This document shows, one piece after another, positions 11,097 to 20,205 of a DNA stretch of 64,000 bases. This DNA comes from Streptomyces sp. NBC_01498 (GTDB lineage: Bacteria; Actinomycetota; Actinomycetes; Streptomycetales; Streptomycetaceae). The translations under genes and the position numbers were made by a program. Below the pieces are notes generated by a model that saw nothing but the letters and a program-made list of their open reading frames with translations, had not been told where the DNA came from and did no database searches. Each line of letters opens with the position of its first letter. Position 1 is the first letter of the stretch. The DNA is taken from positions 3,038,001 to 3,102,000 of the forward strand of contig NZ_CP109598.1 in assembly GCF_036327775.1 (NCBI RefSeq), written 5' to 3'.

Positions 11097-12118
11097 TGGG
11101 CGGCTCCGAAGGTCAGGGGGATGTTGTCGATCAGCCGTGTCGTGCCGACCCGCGCGGCCACGGCGAGGATCGCCTCACCGGTGTGGTCGTCCGGGACCTC
11201 GGTGAAGTCGGCGGGGTCCACGAGGGCGAGGTAGTCGAGCGTGAAGGAGGCGCTGTCCCGGACCGCCTGGTCGAGGACGACGCGGGCGGCCGACCGTACG
11301 GCGTGCGCGCCGGGCCCCCGCGTCGGCGGCGTACGGGACGCCGCGTGGGCCACGGCGTGGCTGTCGGCGGCGGCACGGGCCTCGCCGAGCGCGGAGAGGG
11401 CCGCCGCACGGGCCCTGGAGGTGGGTGCGGACGCCGCGCGGGCGCGCAGCGCGTGCTGGGCGCCGAGCCGGTCGCGGGCGGCGAACAGGGCCCGGGAGAG
11501 GGCGAGCGCCGTCCGGCGCTCGGGGGCGGAGAGGTAGCGGTTGCGGCTGGAGAGGGCGAGGCCGTCGGGCTCCCGGACGGTCGGCACGCCGACGATCTCG
11601 ACCGGGAAGTTCAGGTCGCGGGCCATGCGCCGGATCAGCGCGAGCTGCTGGGCGTCCTTCTGTCCGTAGAAGGCGGCGTCGGGGCGGGTGAGGTGGAGGA
11701 GTTTCGCCACGACGGTGAGCATGCCGTCGAAGTGCCCGGGGCGTACGGCGCCTTCGAGGCGCTCGCCGCTCGGTCCGGCGGAGATCCGTACCTGGGGGGC
11801 GCCGCCCGGGTACACCTCGTCGACGGACGGCGCGAACACGGCGTCGGCGCCCGCCGATCGGGCAATCCGCAGGTCCGCCTCCAGGGTCCGGGGGTAGCGG
11901 TCGAGGTCTTCGCCGGCGCCGAACTGGAGCGGGTTCACGAAGACGGTGGCCACGACGAGGCCGGTGGGGCCTACGTGCGCGCGCGCCGCGCGTACGAGCG
12001 CGGCGTGCCCCTCGTGGAGGGCGCCCATCGTCATGACGACGGCGGTGCGGGCGCCCGGCGGGCTGTGCTCCCGCAGGGCGTCCAGCTCCGCGCGCGTGGA
12101 GGCCGGTTCGAGGCTCAT
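11093..12118 (-). CDS. panC: Pantoate--beta-alanine ligase
   Basis: Last step of pantothenate synthesis. The 341-residue protein has the nucleotidyltransferase HIGH-like motif in [14 protein letters not shown], the [18 protein letters not shown] block, [10 protein letters not shown], and the KMSK-like [12 protein letters not shown]. An Ala/Arg-rich insertion of about 50 residues (roughly 245-295) separates the catalytic core from the C-terminal subdomain and lengthens it relative to most PanC. It has ATGA overlap with the upstream gene and GTGA overlap with nadB. Confidence 0.95.
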   Translation of the reverse strand: MSLEPASTRAELDALREHSPPGARTAVVMTMGALHEGHAALVRAARAHVGPTGLVVATVFVNPLQFGAGEDLDRYPRTLEADLRIARSAGADAVFAPSVDEVYPGGAPQVRISAGPSGERLEGAVRPGHFDGMLTVVAKLLHLTRPDAAFYGQKDAQQLALIRRMARDLNFPVEIVGVPTVREPDGLALSSRNRYLSAPERRTALALSRALFAARDRLGAQHALRARAASAPTSRARAAALSALGEARAAADSHAVAHAASRTPPTRGPGAHAVRSAARVVLDQAVRDSASFTLDYLALVDPADFTEVPDDHTGEAILAVAARVGTTRLIDNIPLTFGAAQ

Positions 12119-13053
12119 CGGTCGCTTCCCCCGTGGTGGTCGGCGTCGGCGAGGACGACCAGCAGGTCCTCGGCCAGGGCCGGTTTGAGCAGTCCCCGGG
12201 CGAGCGCCCGGTCGGCCGTCGTGCGGGCCATCGCCAGATAGCCGGGGACGGTGGCGGGCGCGTGCTCGCGCAGCACGGCGACGTGCGCGGCGACCGTGCC
12301 CGCGTCGCCGCGCGCCACCGGGCCGGTGAGCGCGGCGTCGCCGGAGCGCAGTGCGTTGTCGAGGGCGGCGCCGAGGAGCGGGCCGAGCATCCGGTCCGGG
12401 GCGGTGACGCCCGCCTTGCCGAGAATCTCCATCGACTGGGCGACCAGGGTGACCAGGTTGTTCGCGCCGAGGGCGAGGGCCGCGTGGTACAGCGGGCGGG
12501 CGTCCTCCTGGATCCATTCGGGTTCGCCGCCCATCTCGATCACCAACGCCTCGGCGGCCAGCCGCAGTTCGTCGGGCGCGGTGACCCCGAAGGAGCAGCC
12601 GGCCAGCCGCTGGACGTCCACGGAGGTGCCGGTGAACGTCATCGCGGGGTGCAGCGCGAGGGGCAGCGCGCCCGCGCGCAGGGCGGGCGCCAGCACCTTC
12701 GTGCCGTACCGCCCGGACGTGTGGACCAGCAGTTGCCCCGGCCGGACGGCGCCGGTCTCGGCGAGCCCCTCGACCAGACCGGGCAGCGCGTCGTCCGGGA
12801 CGGTCAGCAGCACCAGTTCGGCACGGGCGAGCACATCGGCGGGCGTCATGAGGGGCACGTCCGGCAGCAGGGTCGCCGCTCTCCTTACGGAGGCGTCGGA
12901 GACGCCCGACGCGGCGACCGGGCGGTGGCCCGCCAGCTGGAGGGAGGCGGCCAGCGCCGGTCCGACGCGACCGGCTCCGACCACGCCGACCGTGAGCCGG
13001 GCGGGCCGGTCCCTCGGGTCACGGGGATCGGTGGGGACTGCTGATGCGTTCAC
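12115..13053 (-). CDS. Rossmann-like/DUF2520 protein, candidate ketopantoate reductase
   Basis: A 312-residue NAD(P)-binding protein: [24 protein letters not shown] is a clear dinucleotide fold, [11 protein letters not shown] is the hinge, and the C-terminal helical DUF2520 half contains [16 protein letters not shown]. It is the first gene of the panC-nadB-nadC-coaX run (ATGA overlap). The PanG class of ketopantoate reductases belongs, as I recall, to the same Rossmann/DUF2520 architecture, so conversion of ketopantoate to pantoate is a reasonable inference. GTG 13053 is chosen for its GGAAGG site; an upstream in-frame ATG at 13107 is the alternative. Confidence 0.8.
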   Translation of the reverse strand: MNASAVPTDPRDPRDRPARLTVGVVGAGRVGPALAASLQLAGHRPVAASGVSDASVRRAATLLPDVPLMTPADVLARAELVLLTVPDDALPGLVEGLAETGAVRPGQLLVHTSGRYGTKVLAPALRAGALPLALHPAMTFTGTSVDVQRLAGCSFGVTAPDELRLAAEALVIEMGGEPEWIQEDARPLYHAALALGANNLVTLVAQSMEILGKAGVTAPDRMLGPLLGAALDNALRSGDAALTGPVARGDAGTVAAHVAVLREHAPATVPGYLAMARTTADRALARGLLKPALAEDLLVVLADADHHGGSDR

Positions 13054-13137
13054 GCGGCGGGGCCTTCCGTTCCAGTCCGCGACGGGTACCGGACGATTTC
13101 TCGCCATGCTACGCCAGCGTTTCGTGGTGTTCCCCGG

Positions 13138-13146
13138 TTGTCCACA
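13138..13146 (+). promoter_or_regulatory. DnaA box (TTGTCCACA)
   Basis: Exact match to the Streptomyces DnaA-box consensus, in the divergent promoter region between the DUF2520 gene and the threonine-aldolase-like gene. It shares the flank CGGTTGTCCACAGG with the boxes near 53.8 kb. Confidence 0.5.
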
Positions 13147-13207
13147 GGCCCTGGCCGGCCCCGGAAAAGCGCTGGGCGGGCCGCCCGCCGTGGACGATGA
13201 TCCCCCC

Positions 13208-14485
13208 ATGGAAGACACGAAGGAGCAGGAAGAACGGCACCGGCGGCTGACCGCCCTGCGGGCGGCCGACCGCACACTGTGGCGGAGCCGCGCCGACCGC
13301 CCCGTGGGGGAGGCGCTGGCGGCCCTGGCGGCGGACGCGTCGTCCGTCCACGACCCGGACGACTGGGCGGACACCTACGGGAACGGGGTGGTCGCCGAGC
13401 TGGAGAGCCGGGTGGCCTCGCTGCTCGGTTTCCCGGCCGCCGCGTTCTTCCCGACCGGGACCATGGCGCAGCAGGTGGCGCTGCGGTGCTGGGCGGGACG
13501 GACCGGGAACGCGACCGTGGCCCTGCATCCGCTGGCCCACCCGGAGGTGCACGAGGGCGGTGCCCTGTCGGCCGTGAGCGGTCTGCGGACGATCCACCCG
13601 ACCTCCGCGCCCCGGCTGCCGACGGCGGAGGAGATCCACGCGACGGACGAGCCGTTCGGGACGCTGATGCTGGAACTGCCGCTGCGCGACGCGGGGTTCG
13701 TGCTGCCGTCCTGGGACGAGCTGGTCGCGGTGGTGGCGGCGGCGCGCGAGCGTGACGCGGTGGTGCACTTCGACGGGGCGCGGCTGTGGGAGTGCGTGAC
13801 GCACTTCGGCAGACCGCTGGAGGAGATCGCGGGGCTCGCGGACAGCGTGTACGTGTCCTTCTACAAATCGCTGGGGGGGCTGTCCGGGGCGATGCTCGCG
13901 GGGCCGTCGGCGATGGTCGGGGAGGCGCGTGCGTGGCGGCATCGGTACGGAGGGCAGGTCTTCCAGCAGTATCCGGCGGCGGTGTCGGCCCTGCTGGGGC
14001 TGGAGCGGGAGCTGCCCCGGCTGCCGTCGTACGTCGCCCACGCGCGCGTGGTCGCGGACGCGCTGGCGGAGGGGTTCGCGGAAGCCGGTACGGGTGCGGG
14101 TGCGGGGGACGGTGGCGGAACGGGCTCCGGGCCCGTCGCACCGTGGTTCCGGGTGCATCCCCGGCGGCCCCACACGCACCAGTTCCGGGTGTGGCTCCCG
14201 TACGACGCGGAGGTGCTGAGCAAGGCGGCGGTGCGGCAGGCCGAGGAGACCGGGGTGGCGCTCTTCCGCCGCTGGTTCGACGCGGGCTCCCGCCCGCCGG
14301 GCATGGCGGTGACCGAGGTGACGGTGGGGTCGGAAGGGCTGGAGTGGACGGCGGACGATGTCCGGCGGGCCGTACGGGAGTTCATGGCCCGGGTGCGGGC
14401 GGCGGACGGGCCCACGGATGCCGCGACCCCCGAGGGCCCTGCGGATCGGGACGCGTCCGGTCCCGGGGACCGGGGTGTCGAGTGA
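13208..14485 (+). CDS. Threonine aldolase-family PLP enzyme
   Basis: A 425-residue fold-type I PLP enzyme of the beta-eliminating lyase/threonine aldolase family. It has the phosphate loop PAAAFFPTGTMAQQVALR, AVVHFDGARLWE (cofactor Asp), and the Schiff-base lysine in SVYVSFYKSLGGLSGAMLAG. The product is predicted to cleave L-threonine or a related beta-hydroxy amino acid to glycine and an aldehyde. The last ~30 residues are acidic and probably disordered. ATG 13208 has no strong ribosome site; the true start is supported by the coding pattern. Confidence 0.85.
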   Translation: MEDTKEQEERHRRLTALRAADRTLWRSRADRPVGEALAALAADASSVHDPDDWADTYGNGVVAELESRVASLLGFPAAAFFPTGTMAQQVALRCWAGRTGNATVALHPLAHPEVHEGGALSAVSGLRTIHPTSAPRLPTAEEIHATDEPFGTLMLELPLRDAGFVLPSWDELVAVVAAARERDAVVHFDGARLWECVTHFGRPLEEIAGLADSVYVSFYKSLGGLSGAMLAGPSAMVGEARAWRHRYGGQVFQQYPAAVSALLGLERELPRLPSYVAHARVVADALAEGFAEAGTGAGAGDGGGTGSGPVAPWFRVHPRRPHTHQFRVWLPYDAEVLSKAAVRQAEETGVALFRRWFDAGSRPPGMAVTEVTVGSEGLEWTADDVRRAVREFMARVRAADGPTDAATPEGPADRDASGPGDRGVE

Positions 14486-14931
14486 GACGGCCCTCCTGAC
14501 GCGTCTGCTCGACGCGGCCTCCCAAGGAGGGCGGCCCGTCGGGCGACGGCCGTCGTACGGCGCGGTCCGGCCCTCACCCGTCAACGGTCGCGGATCACGG
14601 GGCCGCACCGTCGGGCACCGGGCCGGTTCGTGGACGGTCCGCGTCGTCCCGGCCCTCCCGGCGCTGAAGGGGCCGCCGATCCACGGCAACAGCCTCAGTC
14701 AGCCGCCGGGCCGGTTCGTGGACGGCCCGCCTCGTCCCGATCGCGCGCCTACCTCGCTCACCTCGCATACGAAGGACAAGCGAAGGGGTACACCGAGGAC
14801 CCGTCGATGCGCGGCAGCAGACTCGGCCGGCCGCAGGGCCGGTTCGCAAGCCGGCCGCGACGTCCCGGCATCCCGCCGACGAGGGGCAGTCGAAGGGGTG
14901 CATCGAGGGCCCGTCGTTCACGGCAGCAGTC
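14486..14931. repeat. Three degenerate ~90-130 bp direct repeats between convergent genes
   Basis: GGCCGGTTCG starts at 14621, 14709 and 14837. Each is followed by GCCCG/CGTCCCG and, in the last two copies, by GAAGGGGT-CA-CGAGG-CCCGTCG and a CGGCAGCAG-CTCAG-type end. The third copy runs into the stop codon of the response-regulator gene at 14932. No gene is apparent. Confidence 0.7.
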
Positions 14932-15606
14932 TCAGAAGGCGCCGCCCCCGGCGCGTACCAGACCCGACTCGTACGCGAGTACCACGACCTGTACCCGGTC
15001 GCGCAGCGCCAGTTTGGTGAGGATGCGGCCGACGTGCGTCTTCACGGTCGCCTCGGAGAGCACCAGCCGGGCGGCGATCTCGCCGTTGGACAGGCCCTGG
15101 GCGACCAGCAGCATGACCTCGCGCTCGCGGCTGGTCAGCCGCTCCAGCGCGCCGGAGGCCGGGGTCCCCTTGCCGCTCGGCAGCATGGCCGAGAAGCGGT
15201 CGAGAAGCCGTCGCGTCGTGGACGGCGCGACGACCGCGTCGCCGCTGTGCACGGCGCGGATCGCGGTCAGCAGTTCGGACGGCGGCACGTCCTTGAGCAT
15301 GAAGCCGCTGGCGCCCGCCTTGAGCCCGGAGAAGGCGTACTCGTCGAGGTCGAACGTCGTCAGTATCAGCACCTTGGGCGCGTCGGGCGCCGCGCAGATG
15401 CGGCGGGTCGCCTCGACGCCGTCCAGCCGGGGCATGCGTACGTCCATGAGGACGACGTCCACGGCGGTGGAGCGCAGATTCTCGATCGCCTCCGCGCCGT
15501 CGCCCGCCTCCGCGACGACCTCCATGTCCGGCTGGGCCGCCAGCACCATGCGAAAACCGGTGCGGAGCAGCATCTGATCGTCCACGAGCATGACGCGGAT
15601 CGACAT
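14932..15606 (-). CDS. NarL/FixJ-family response regulator
   Basis: A 224-residue regulator with a receiver domain (MSIRVMLVDDQMLLRTGFRMVL..., phospho-acceptor Asp in VDVVLMDVRMPRLDG) and a C-terminal LuxR-type helix-turn-helix (LTSREREVMLLVAQGLSNGEIAARLVLSEATVKTHVGRILTKL). The cognate kinase gene lies directly upstream, separated by a 130-bp spacer full of short repeats. The target genes are unknown. Confidence 0.95.
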   Translation of the reverse strand: MSIRVMLVDDQMLLRTGFRMVLAAQPDMEVVAEAGDGAEAIENLRSTAVDVVLMDVRMPRLDGVEATRRICAAPDAPKVLILTTFDLDEYAFSGLKAGASGFMLKDVPPSELLTAIRAVHSGDAVVAPSTTRRLLDRFSAMLPSGKGTPASGALERLTSREREVMLLVAQGLSNGEIAARLVLSEATVKTHVGRILTKLALRDRVQVVVLAYESGLVRAGGGAF

Positions 15607-15624
15607 CGGCGGGTTCCTTGTCCG

Positions 15625-15712
15625 TTGAGGCCGGGCGGTGAAGAGGTCCAGGCGGTGGAAGGTCGGGCGGTGGAGGGGAGGGTTCGGGCGGTGGAGAGGT
15701 CGGGCAGCTAGG
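15625..15712. repeat. Short tandem repeat between kinase and regulator genes
   Basis: About five degenerate copies of a GAGGTCGGGCGGTGGA-like unit (period roughly 16-18 bp) fill the space between the kinase stop and the regulator start. The repeat may lie within an intercistronic leader. Confidence 0.7.
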
Positions 15713-15736
15713 TCGGCGCGGTGTGCGCCGGGTGGT

Positions 15737-16939
15737 TCAGTGCGCGGGTTTCAGCGGCAGCAGCGCGCTGATCCGGAAGCCGCCCCCGGGCCTCGGCCCC
15801 GCGTCGAGTGTGCCGCCGACCATGCCGACACGCTCCCGCATCCCGATGAGGCCGTGCCCCCGGCCGTCCGCGCCGCCGTCCACGTAGAGCTCGTGGCCCG
15901 CGCCGCGCCCGTCGTCCTCCACAAGGAGGCCGAGACCGTCGTCGAAGTAGACCAGCCGCACGCTGGCCCCCACGTCGGGTCCGCCGTGCTTGCGGCTGTT
16001 CGTCAGGGCTTCCTGCACGATCCGGTACGCGGTGAGCTCCACCCCGCTCGGCAGTGACCGGGGGGTGCCCTCGACCTTGAAGTCCACGGCCAGCCCCGCC
16101 GACCGCACCTGCTCGACCAGGTGCTCTATCTGCTGGACGTCGGGCTGCGGCACGTACTCGCCGCCCTCCTTGACGTCCCCGGTCCGCAGCACCCCGAGCA
16201 GTCGGCGCATCTCCGCCAGCGCCTGCCGTCCGGTCGCCGAGATGGTCTCCAGGGCCTGTTTGGCCTGGTCGGGCGCGGTGTCCAGGACATAGGCGGCGCC
16301 GTCGGCCTGGACGACCATCACCGACACGTTGTGCGCGACGACATCGTGCAACTCGCGGGCGATGCGCGCCCGTTCGGCGGCGACGGCCACCTTGGCCTGC
16401 GCCTCTCGCTCCTTCTCCAGCCGGGACGCGCGCTCCTCCAGCTGGGCGAAGTAGGCGCGGCGGGTACGGATGGAGTCGCCGAGCACCCAGGCGAGCACGA
16501 ACGGCACGGTCAGCACGACCGTCAGGAAGACCTGTCCGCTCGCACTGGCCTCGGGCGTGGGCCAGCGCACGTGCGCCAGGGGCGCGGCGGCCAGGCCGCC
16601 GATCAGGCCGAGTTGTACGGCCCAGCGCGGGCCGCCCCGGGCGGCGACGGTGTAGATGAGCGCCAGCATGGCGAAGTTGCCCGGGTTGGGCCGTACGTCG
16701 GTCAGGAGCTGGACCACGCCCAGCCCGACCACGAGCAGCAGCATCCGTTCCGGGGCCCGGCGCCGGAGCGCGACCGCCAGTGACAGCAGCAGGACGACGA
16801 CCACGGCCACGGGGTTCGGCTCGGTGTTGATCTCCGACCCCACCATGACCCACAGCATGGAGAACGCGAGGAGCACCACAGCCCAGAAGCTGTCGACGCC
16901 CGTCGGGTGTCCGCGGAGAAAATCGTAGAGACGCTGCAC
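15737..16939 (-). CDS. Sensor histidine kinase (HisKA_3 family)
   Basis: A 400-residue membrane kinase with about five N-terminal membrane segments (residues 18-165) and a dimerisation/phosphoacceptor helix RIARELHDVVAHNVSVMVVQADGAAYVL. The HATPase domain contains DDGLGLLVEDDGRGAG and GHGLIGMRERVGMVGGTLDAGPRPGGGF. It is the partner of the response regulator downstream on the same strand. The start is GTG (V)QRLYDFLRGH. The signal is unknown. Confidence 0.94.
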   Translation of the reverse strand: MQRLYDFLRGHPTGVDSFWAVVLLAFSMLWVMVGSEINTEPNPVAVVVVLLLSLAVALRRRAPERMLLLVVGLGVVQLLTDVRPNPGNFAMLALIYTVAARGGPRWAVQLGLIGGLAAAPLAHVRWPTPEASASGQVFLTVVLTVPFVLAWVLGDSIRTRRAYFAQLEERASRLEKEREAQAKVAVAAERARIARELHDVVAHNVSVMVVQADGAAYVLDTAPDQAKQALETISATGRQALAEMRRLLGVLRTGDVKEGGEYVPQPDVQQIEHLVEQVRSAGLAVDFKVEGTPRSLPSGVELTAYRIVQEALTNSRKHGGPDVGASVRLVYFDDGLGLLVEDDGRGAGHELYVDGGADGRGHGLIGMRERVGMVGGTLDAGPRPGGGFRISALLPLKPAH

Positions 16940-17035
16940 GTACCCCAGAGTAGGGAAGTCGCGAAGCCCGAAGGGTCAACCGGAGGGCCGATCCGGTAGC
17001 CCGGGGCGTACTCCCGAAGGTGGAGACTTGGGCCC

Positions 17036-18148
17036 GTGACGGATGAGACGTGTCAGCCCGGCGGTACCCACGGGGTTCGTGAGCGGGCTCAGGGGGGTCC
17101 TGACGAGGCTCACGGCGGTCGGGACGGGACTCACGGAGGTCCGGGCGCGGACGGGGCTGCGGGGCCCGTGGAGCCCCGTGGCTGGGCCTCGGCCATGGAG
17201 AGCGCGCTGTACGGCCCTGAGGGCTTCTACCGGCGTCCTGAGGGCCCCGCCGGGCACTTCCGTACCTCCGTCCACGCCTCCCCGCTGTTCGCGTCGGCCG
17301 TCGCACGGCTGCTGGTGGCGACCGCCGAGGCGCTGGGCACCGACGAGATCGACCTGGTCGACGTCGGCGCGGGGCGCGGCGAACTGCTGACGGGAGTGCT
17401 GGCGGCCGTACCGGAAGGGCTGGCCGTACGGCCGTACGCCGTCGAACGCGCCGCGCGCCCGCCCGGACTCGACCCGCGTGTCGAGTGGTGCGGGAGCCCG
17501 CCGGCCGGGACGCGCGGGCTGCTGTTCGCCAACGAGTGGCTGGACAACGTGCCGGTGGACGTCGCCGAGGCCGGGCCGGACGGGACCGTACGGTACGTCC
17601 TGGTCGGCCCGGACGGCGCGGAACGGCCCGGCGCCCCGGTCGGGGGCCCGGACGCCTTGTGGCTGGAGCGCTGGTGGCCGCTGGCGGAGCCGGGCGCGCG
17701 GGCCGAGATCGGCCGCCCCCGCGACGAGGCGTGGGCCGGCGCCGTCGCGACGCTGGACCGGGGGCTGGCCGTGGCCGTCGACTACGCCCATGTGCGCGCC
17801 GGCCGGCCGCTGTTCGGGACGCTGACCGGCTTCCGGGACGGCCGGGAGGTACGGCCGGTGCCGGACGGCCGGTGCGACCTCACCGCGCATGTGGCGCTGG
17901 ACGCGTGCGCGGCGGCGGGCGGGCCCGCGCACTCCTCCTTCGTACTGAGCCAGCGTGAGGCCCTGCACAGGCTCGGCGTCAGCGGCGACCGGCCGCCGCT
18001 CTCCCTCGCCACCACCGACCCCACCTCCTACATACGCGCGCTCGCCGCCGCCGGCGAGGCCGCCGAACTCACCGCCCGAGGGGGCCTCGGGGACTTCGGC
18101 TGGCTGATGCGGCCCGTGGGAACGGCTCTGAGAGACTGGACCGCATGA
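17036..18148 (+). CDS. MidA/NDUFAF7-like SAM-dependent methyltransferase (DUF185)
   Basis: A 370-residue class I methyltransferase with the DUF185 pattern: [35 protein letters not shown], the SAM-binding motif [30 protein letters not shown] (family NE..D motif) and a late [21 protein letters not shown] block. The mitochondrial homologue NDUFAF7 dimethylates an arginine of the complex I 49-kDa subunit, the NuoD homologue. Here the next gene, overlapping by 4 bp (ATGA), is a nuoD, which strongly suggests NuoD2 as substrate. The first ~50 residues are low complexity and the start could lie later. Confidence 0.88.
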   Translation: MTDETCQPGGTHGVRERAQGGPDEAHGGRDGTHGGPGADGAAGPVEPRGWASAMESALYGPEGFYRRPEGPAGHFRTSVHASPLFASAVARLLVATAEALGTDEIDLVDVGAGRGELLTGVLAAVPEGLAVRPYAVERAARPPGLDPRVEWCGSPPAGTRGLLFANEWLDNVPVDVAEAGPDGTVRYVLVGPDGAERPGAPVGGPDALWLERWWPLAEPGARAEIGRPRDEAWAGAVATLDRGLAVAVDYAHVRAGRPLFGTLTGFRDGREVRPVPDGRCDLTAHVALDACAAAGGPAHSSFVLSQREALHRLGVSGDRPPLSLATTDPTSYIRALAAAGEAAELTARGGLGDFGWLMRPVGTALRDWTA

Positions 18149-19296
18149 CGGAGACCACCCGCACGACGGTCGGCATCGGCGGCGCGGCCGAGAGCACGGA
18201 CATGGTGCTCAACATCGGGCCCCAGCACCCCTCCACGCACGGTGTCCTCCGACTGCGGCTGGTGCTCGACGGCGAGGTGATCCGGCACGCCGAGCCCGTC
18301 ATCGGGTATATGCACCGGGGCGCCGAGAAGCTGTTCGAGGCGCGCGACTACCGGCAGATCGTGATGCTCGCCAACCGCCACGACTGGCTGTCGGCGTTCT
18401 CCAACGAACTCGGCGTCGTGATGGCCGTCGAGCGCATGCTCGGTATGGAGGTGCCGCCGCGCGCCGTCTGGACCCGGACGCTGCTCGCCGAGCTGAACCG
18501 GATGCTCAATCATCTGATGTTCCTCGGCTCCTACCCCCTCGAACTGGGCGGGATCACACCGGTGTTCCACGCGTTCCGGGAGCGCGAGGAGCTTCAGGCC
18601 GTGATGGAGGAGGTCTCCGGCGGCCGGATGCACTTCATGTTCAACCGCGTCGGCGGTCTCAAGGAGGACCTGCCCGCAGGGTGGCCGGGGCGGGCCAGGC
18701 AGGCGGTCGCCGCGGTCCGTTCGCGGATGGACGTGTACGACAGGCTGGTCCTCGGCAACGAGATCTTCCGGGGCCGGACCCGGGGCGTGGGTGTCCTGTC
18801 GGCGAACACCGTGCACGCGTACGGGGTTTCGGGACCCATCGCGCGGGCCTCGGGCGTCGACTTCGACCTGCGCCGCGACGAGCCGTATCTCGCGTACGGC
18901 GAACTCCAGGACACGCTCTCCGTCGTCACCCGCCAGGAGGGCGACTGTCTGGCCCGCTTCGAGTGCCTGCTGGAACAGACGCACAACTCCCTCGACCTCG
19001 CGGACGCGTGCCTGGACCGGATCGCCGACCTGCCACCGGGCCCGATCAACCAGCGGCTGCCGAAGGTCCTCAAGGCGCCGGAGGGTCACACGTACGCCTG
19101 GACGGAGAACCCGCTCGGCATCAACGGCTACTACCTGGTGTCGAAGGGCGAGAAGACGCCGTACCGGCTGAAGCTGCGCTCGGCGTCGTTCAACAACATC
19201 CAGGCCCTGACCGAACTCCTGCCGGGCACGCTGGTCGCGGACATGGTGGCGATCCTCGGATCGCTCTTCTTCGTCGTCGGCGACATCGACAAGTAG
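18145..19296 (+). CDS. nuoD2: NADH-quinone oxidoreductase subunit D paralogue (NuoD2)
   Basis: A 383-residue 49-kDa-type subunit standing alone, without nuoB, C or the rest of the complex. It has [18 protein letters not shown] (quinone-loop His at residue 32), [10 protein letters not shown] (Arg58) and [15 protein letters not shown] (Arg78). [17 protein letters not shown] and [11 protein letters not shown] follow. Gap-free comparison with the bovine subunit puts Trp81 where quinone-binding Tyr108 should be and Glu133 where Asp160 should be. It is translationally coupled to the methyltransferase. The function is probably related to complex I or a paralogous complex; loss or change of quinone reduction is inferred. 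Confidence 0.93.
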   Translation: MTETTRTTVGIGGAAESTDMVLNIGPQHPSTHGVLRLRLVLDGEVIRHAEPVIGYMHRGAEKLFEARDYRQIVMLANRHDWLSAFSNELGVVMAVERMLGMEVPPRAVWTRTLLAELNRMLNHLMFLGSYPLELGGITPVFHAFREREELQAVMEEVSGGRMHFMFNRVGGLKEDLPAGWPGRARQAVAAVRSRMDVYDRLVLGNEIFRGRTRGVGVLSANTVHAYGVSGPIARASGVDFDLRRDEPYLAYGELQDTLSVVTRQEGDCLARFECLLEQTHNSLDLADACLDRIADLPPGPINQRLPKVLKAPEGHTYAWTENPLGINGYYLVSKGEKTPYRLKLRSASFNNIQALTELLPGTLVADMVAILGSLFFVVGDIDK

Positions 19297-19381
19297 GCCA
19301 CCCCGCCCGCCCGCCGGACCGGGCCCGCCGGGGCCCGGCGCCACGGCGCGAGGATCACCGGGCGGACGGCTTGGGCCGCCC

Positions 19382-19619
19382 TAGGCCGTGTCTGACACAT
19401 AGTGCCGTCCGCCCGCAGGACGGGGCATGCGCCCGTCGCGGAGCGGCTGATGTCCCCGCCGGTGCGTGCGATCGCAAGGCGGAGGATCGGTCTCGTACTG
19501 GGCGTACGTGGCCGACTCCGACAACACAGGGGGCACCTCCCGTGCCCCCTCGGGGGCTACGGGGGAGAGCGTGCGTGCCGGGCGTCGCGCGCCAGGCGAT
19601 ATTCGTCAGACACGGCCTA
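19382..19619. mobile_element. Miniature inverted-repeat element (MITE), 238 bp
   Basis: The element is bounded by perfect 15-bp terminal inverted repeats TAGGCCGTGTCTGAC (19382-19396) and its complement (19605-19619); the outer TA may be a target duplication. It has no coding capacity, and contains an internal hairpin (stem 19529-19536 with 19542-19549). The ends look like those of Streptomyces IS5/IS630-type elements, so it is probably mobilised in trans. Confidence 0.75.
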
Positions 19620-19635
19620 CGGGCGCGGGCCCCGG

Positions 19636-20200
19636 GCCCGAGGCACGGCCGTCTTCTCGGTGCCGGGCCTGCCGCCGTACGCCCGCGAGACCACCCCGCA
19701 CCCGTGGCGGGCGGATTCCGTCGACACGGGCGCACCGGTCTCCGGGCCCGACGCGCGGCCCTCTTCTCGGTGCCGAGACCGCACGCCCATGGCGGGCGGA
19801 TCCCGTCAGCGCGGACGCACCAGTCTCCGGGCCCGACGCGCGGCGGTCTCCAGGTTCCGAGCCTGCCGCCGCGCGCCCCCGAGACCGCACACCCATGGCG
19901 GGCGGATCCCGTCAGCGCGGACGCACCAGTCTCCGGGGCCGACGCGCGGCCCTCTTCTCGGTGCCGAGACCGCACACCCGTGGCGGGCGGATCCCGTCAG
20001 CGCGGACGCACCAGTCTCCGGGCCCGACGCGCGGCCCTCTTCTCGGTGCCGAGACCGCACACCCGTGGCGGGCGGATCCCGTCAGCGCGGACGCACCAGT
20101 CTCCGGGGCCGACGCGCGGCGGTCTCCAGGTTCCGAGCCTGCCGCCCCAGCACGCCCGCGAGACCGCACGTCCATGGCGGGCGGATGCCGCTGTCCCGCG
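19636..20200. repeat. Minisatellite array, alternating ~85- and ~107-bp units
   Basis: The anchor GGCGGGCGGAT(C)CCGTCAGCGCGG recurs with steps of 85, 106, 85, 85 and 109 bp (anchor T at 19716, 19801, 19907, 19992, 20077, 20186). Short units carry CTTCTCGGTGCCGAGACC; long units carry GTCTCCAGGTTCCGAGCCTGCCGCC instead. Units are contiguous, with no spacers. The period is not a multiple of three and the frames are non-coding. The array starts just after the MITE and ends at the stop codon of the next, convergent gene. Confidence 0.9.
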
Positions 20201-20205
20201 CGGTC

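Noticed and set aside
19716..20186. Looks superficially like a CRISPR array
   Set aside because: Units are contiguous with no unique spacers, are 85-109 bp long, and there are no cas genes nearby; it is a minisatellite.
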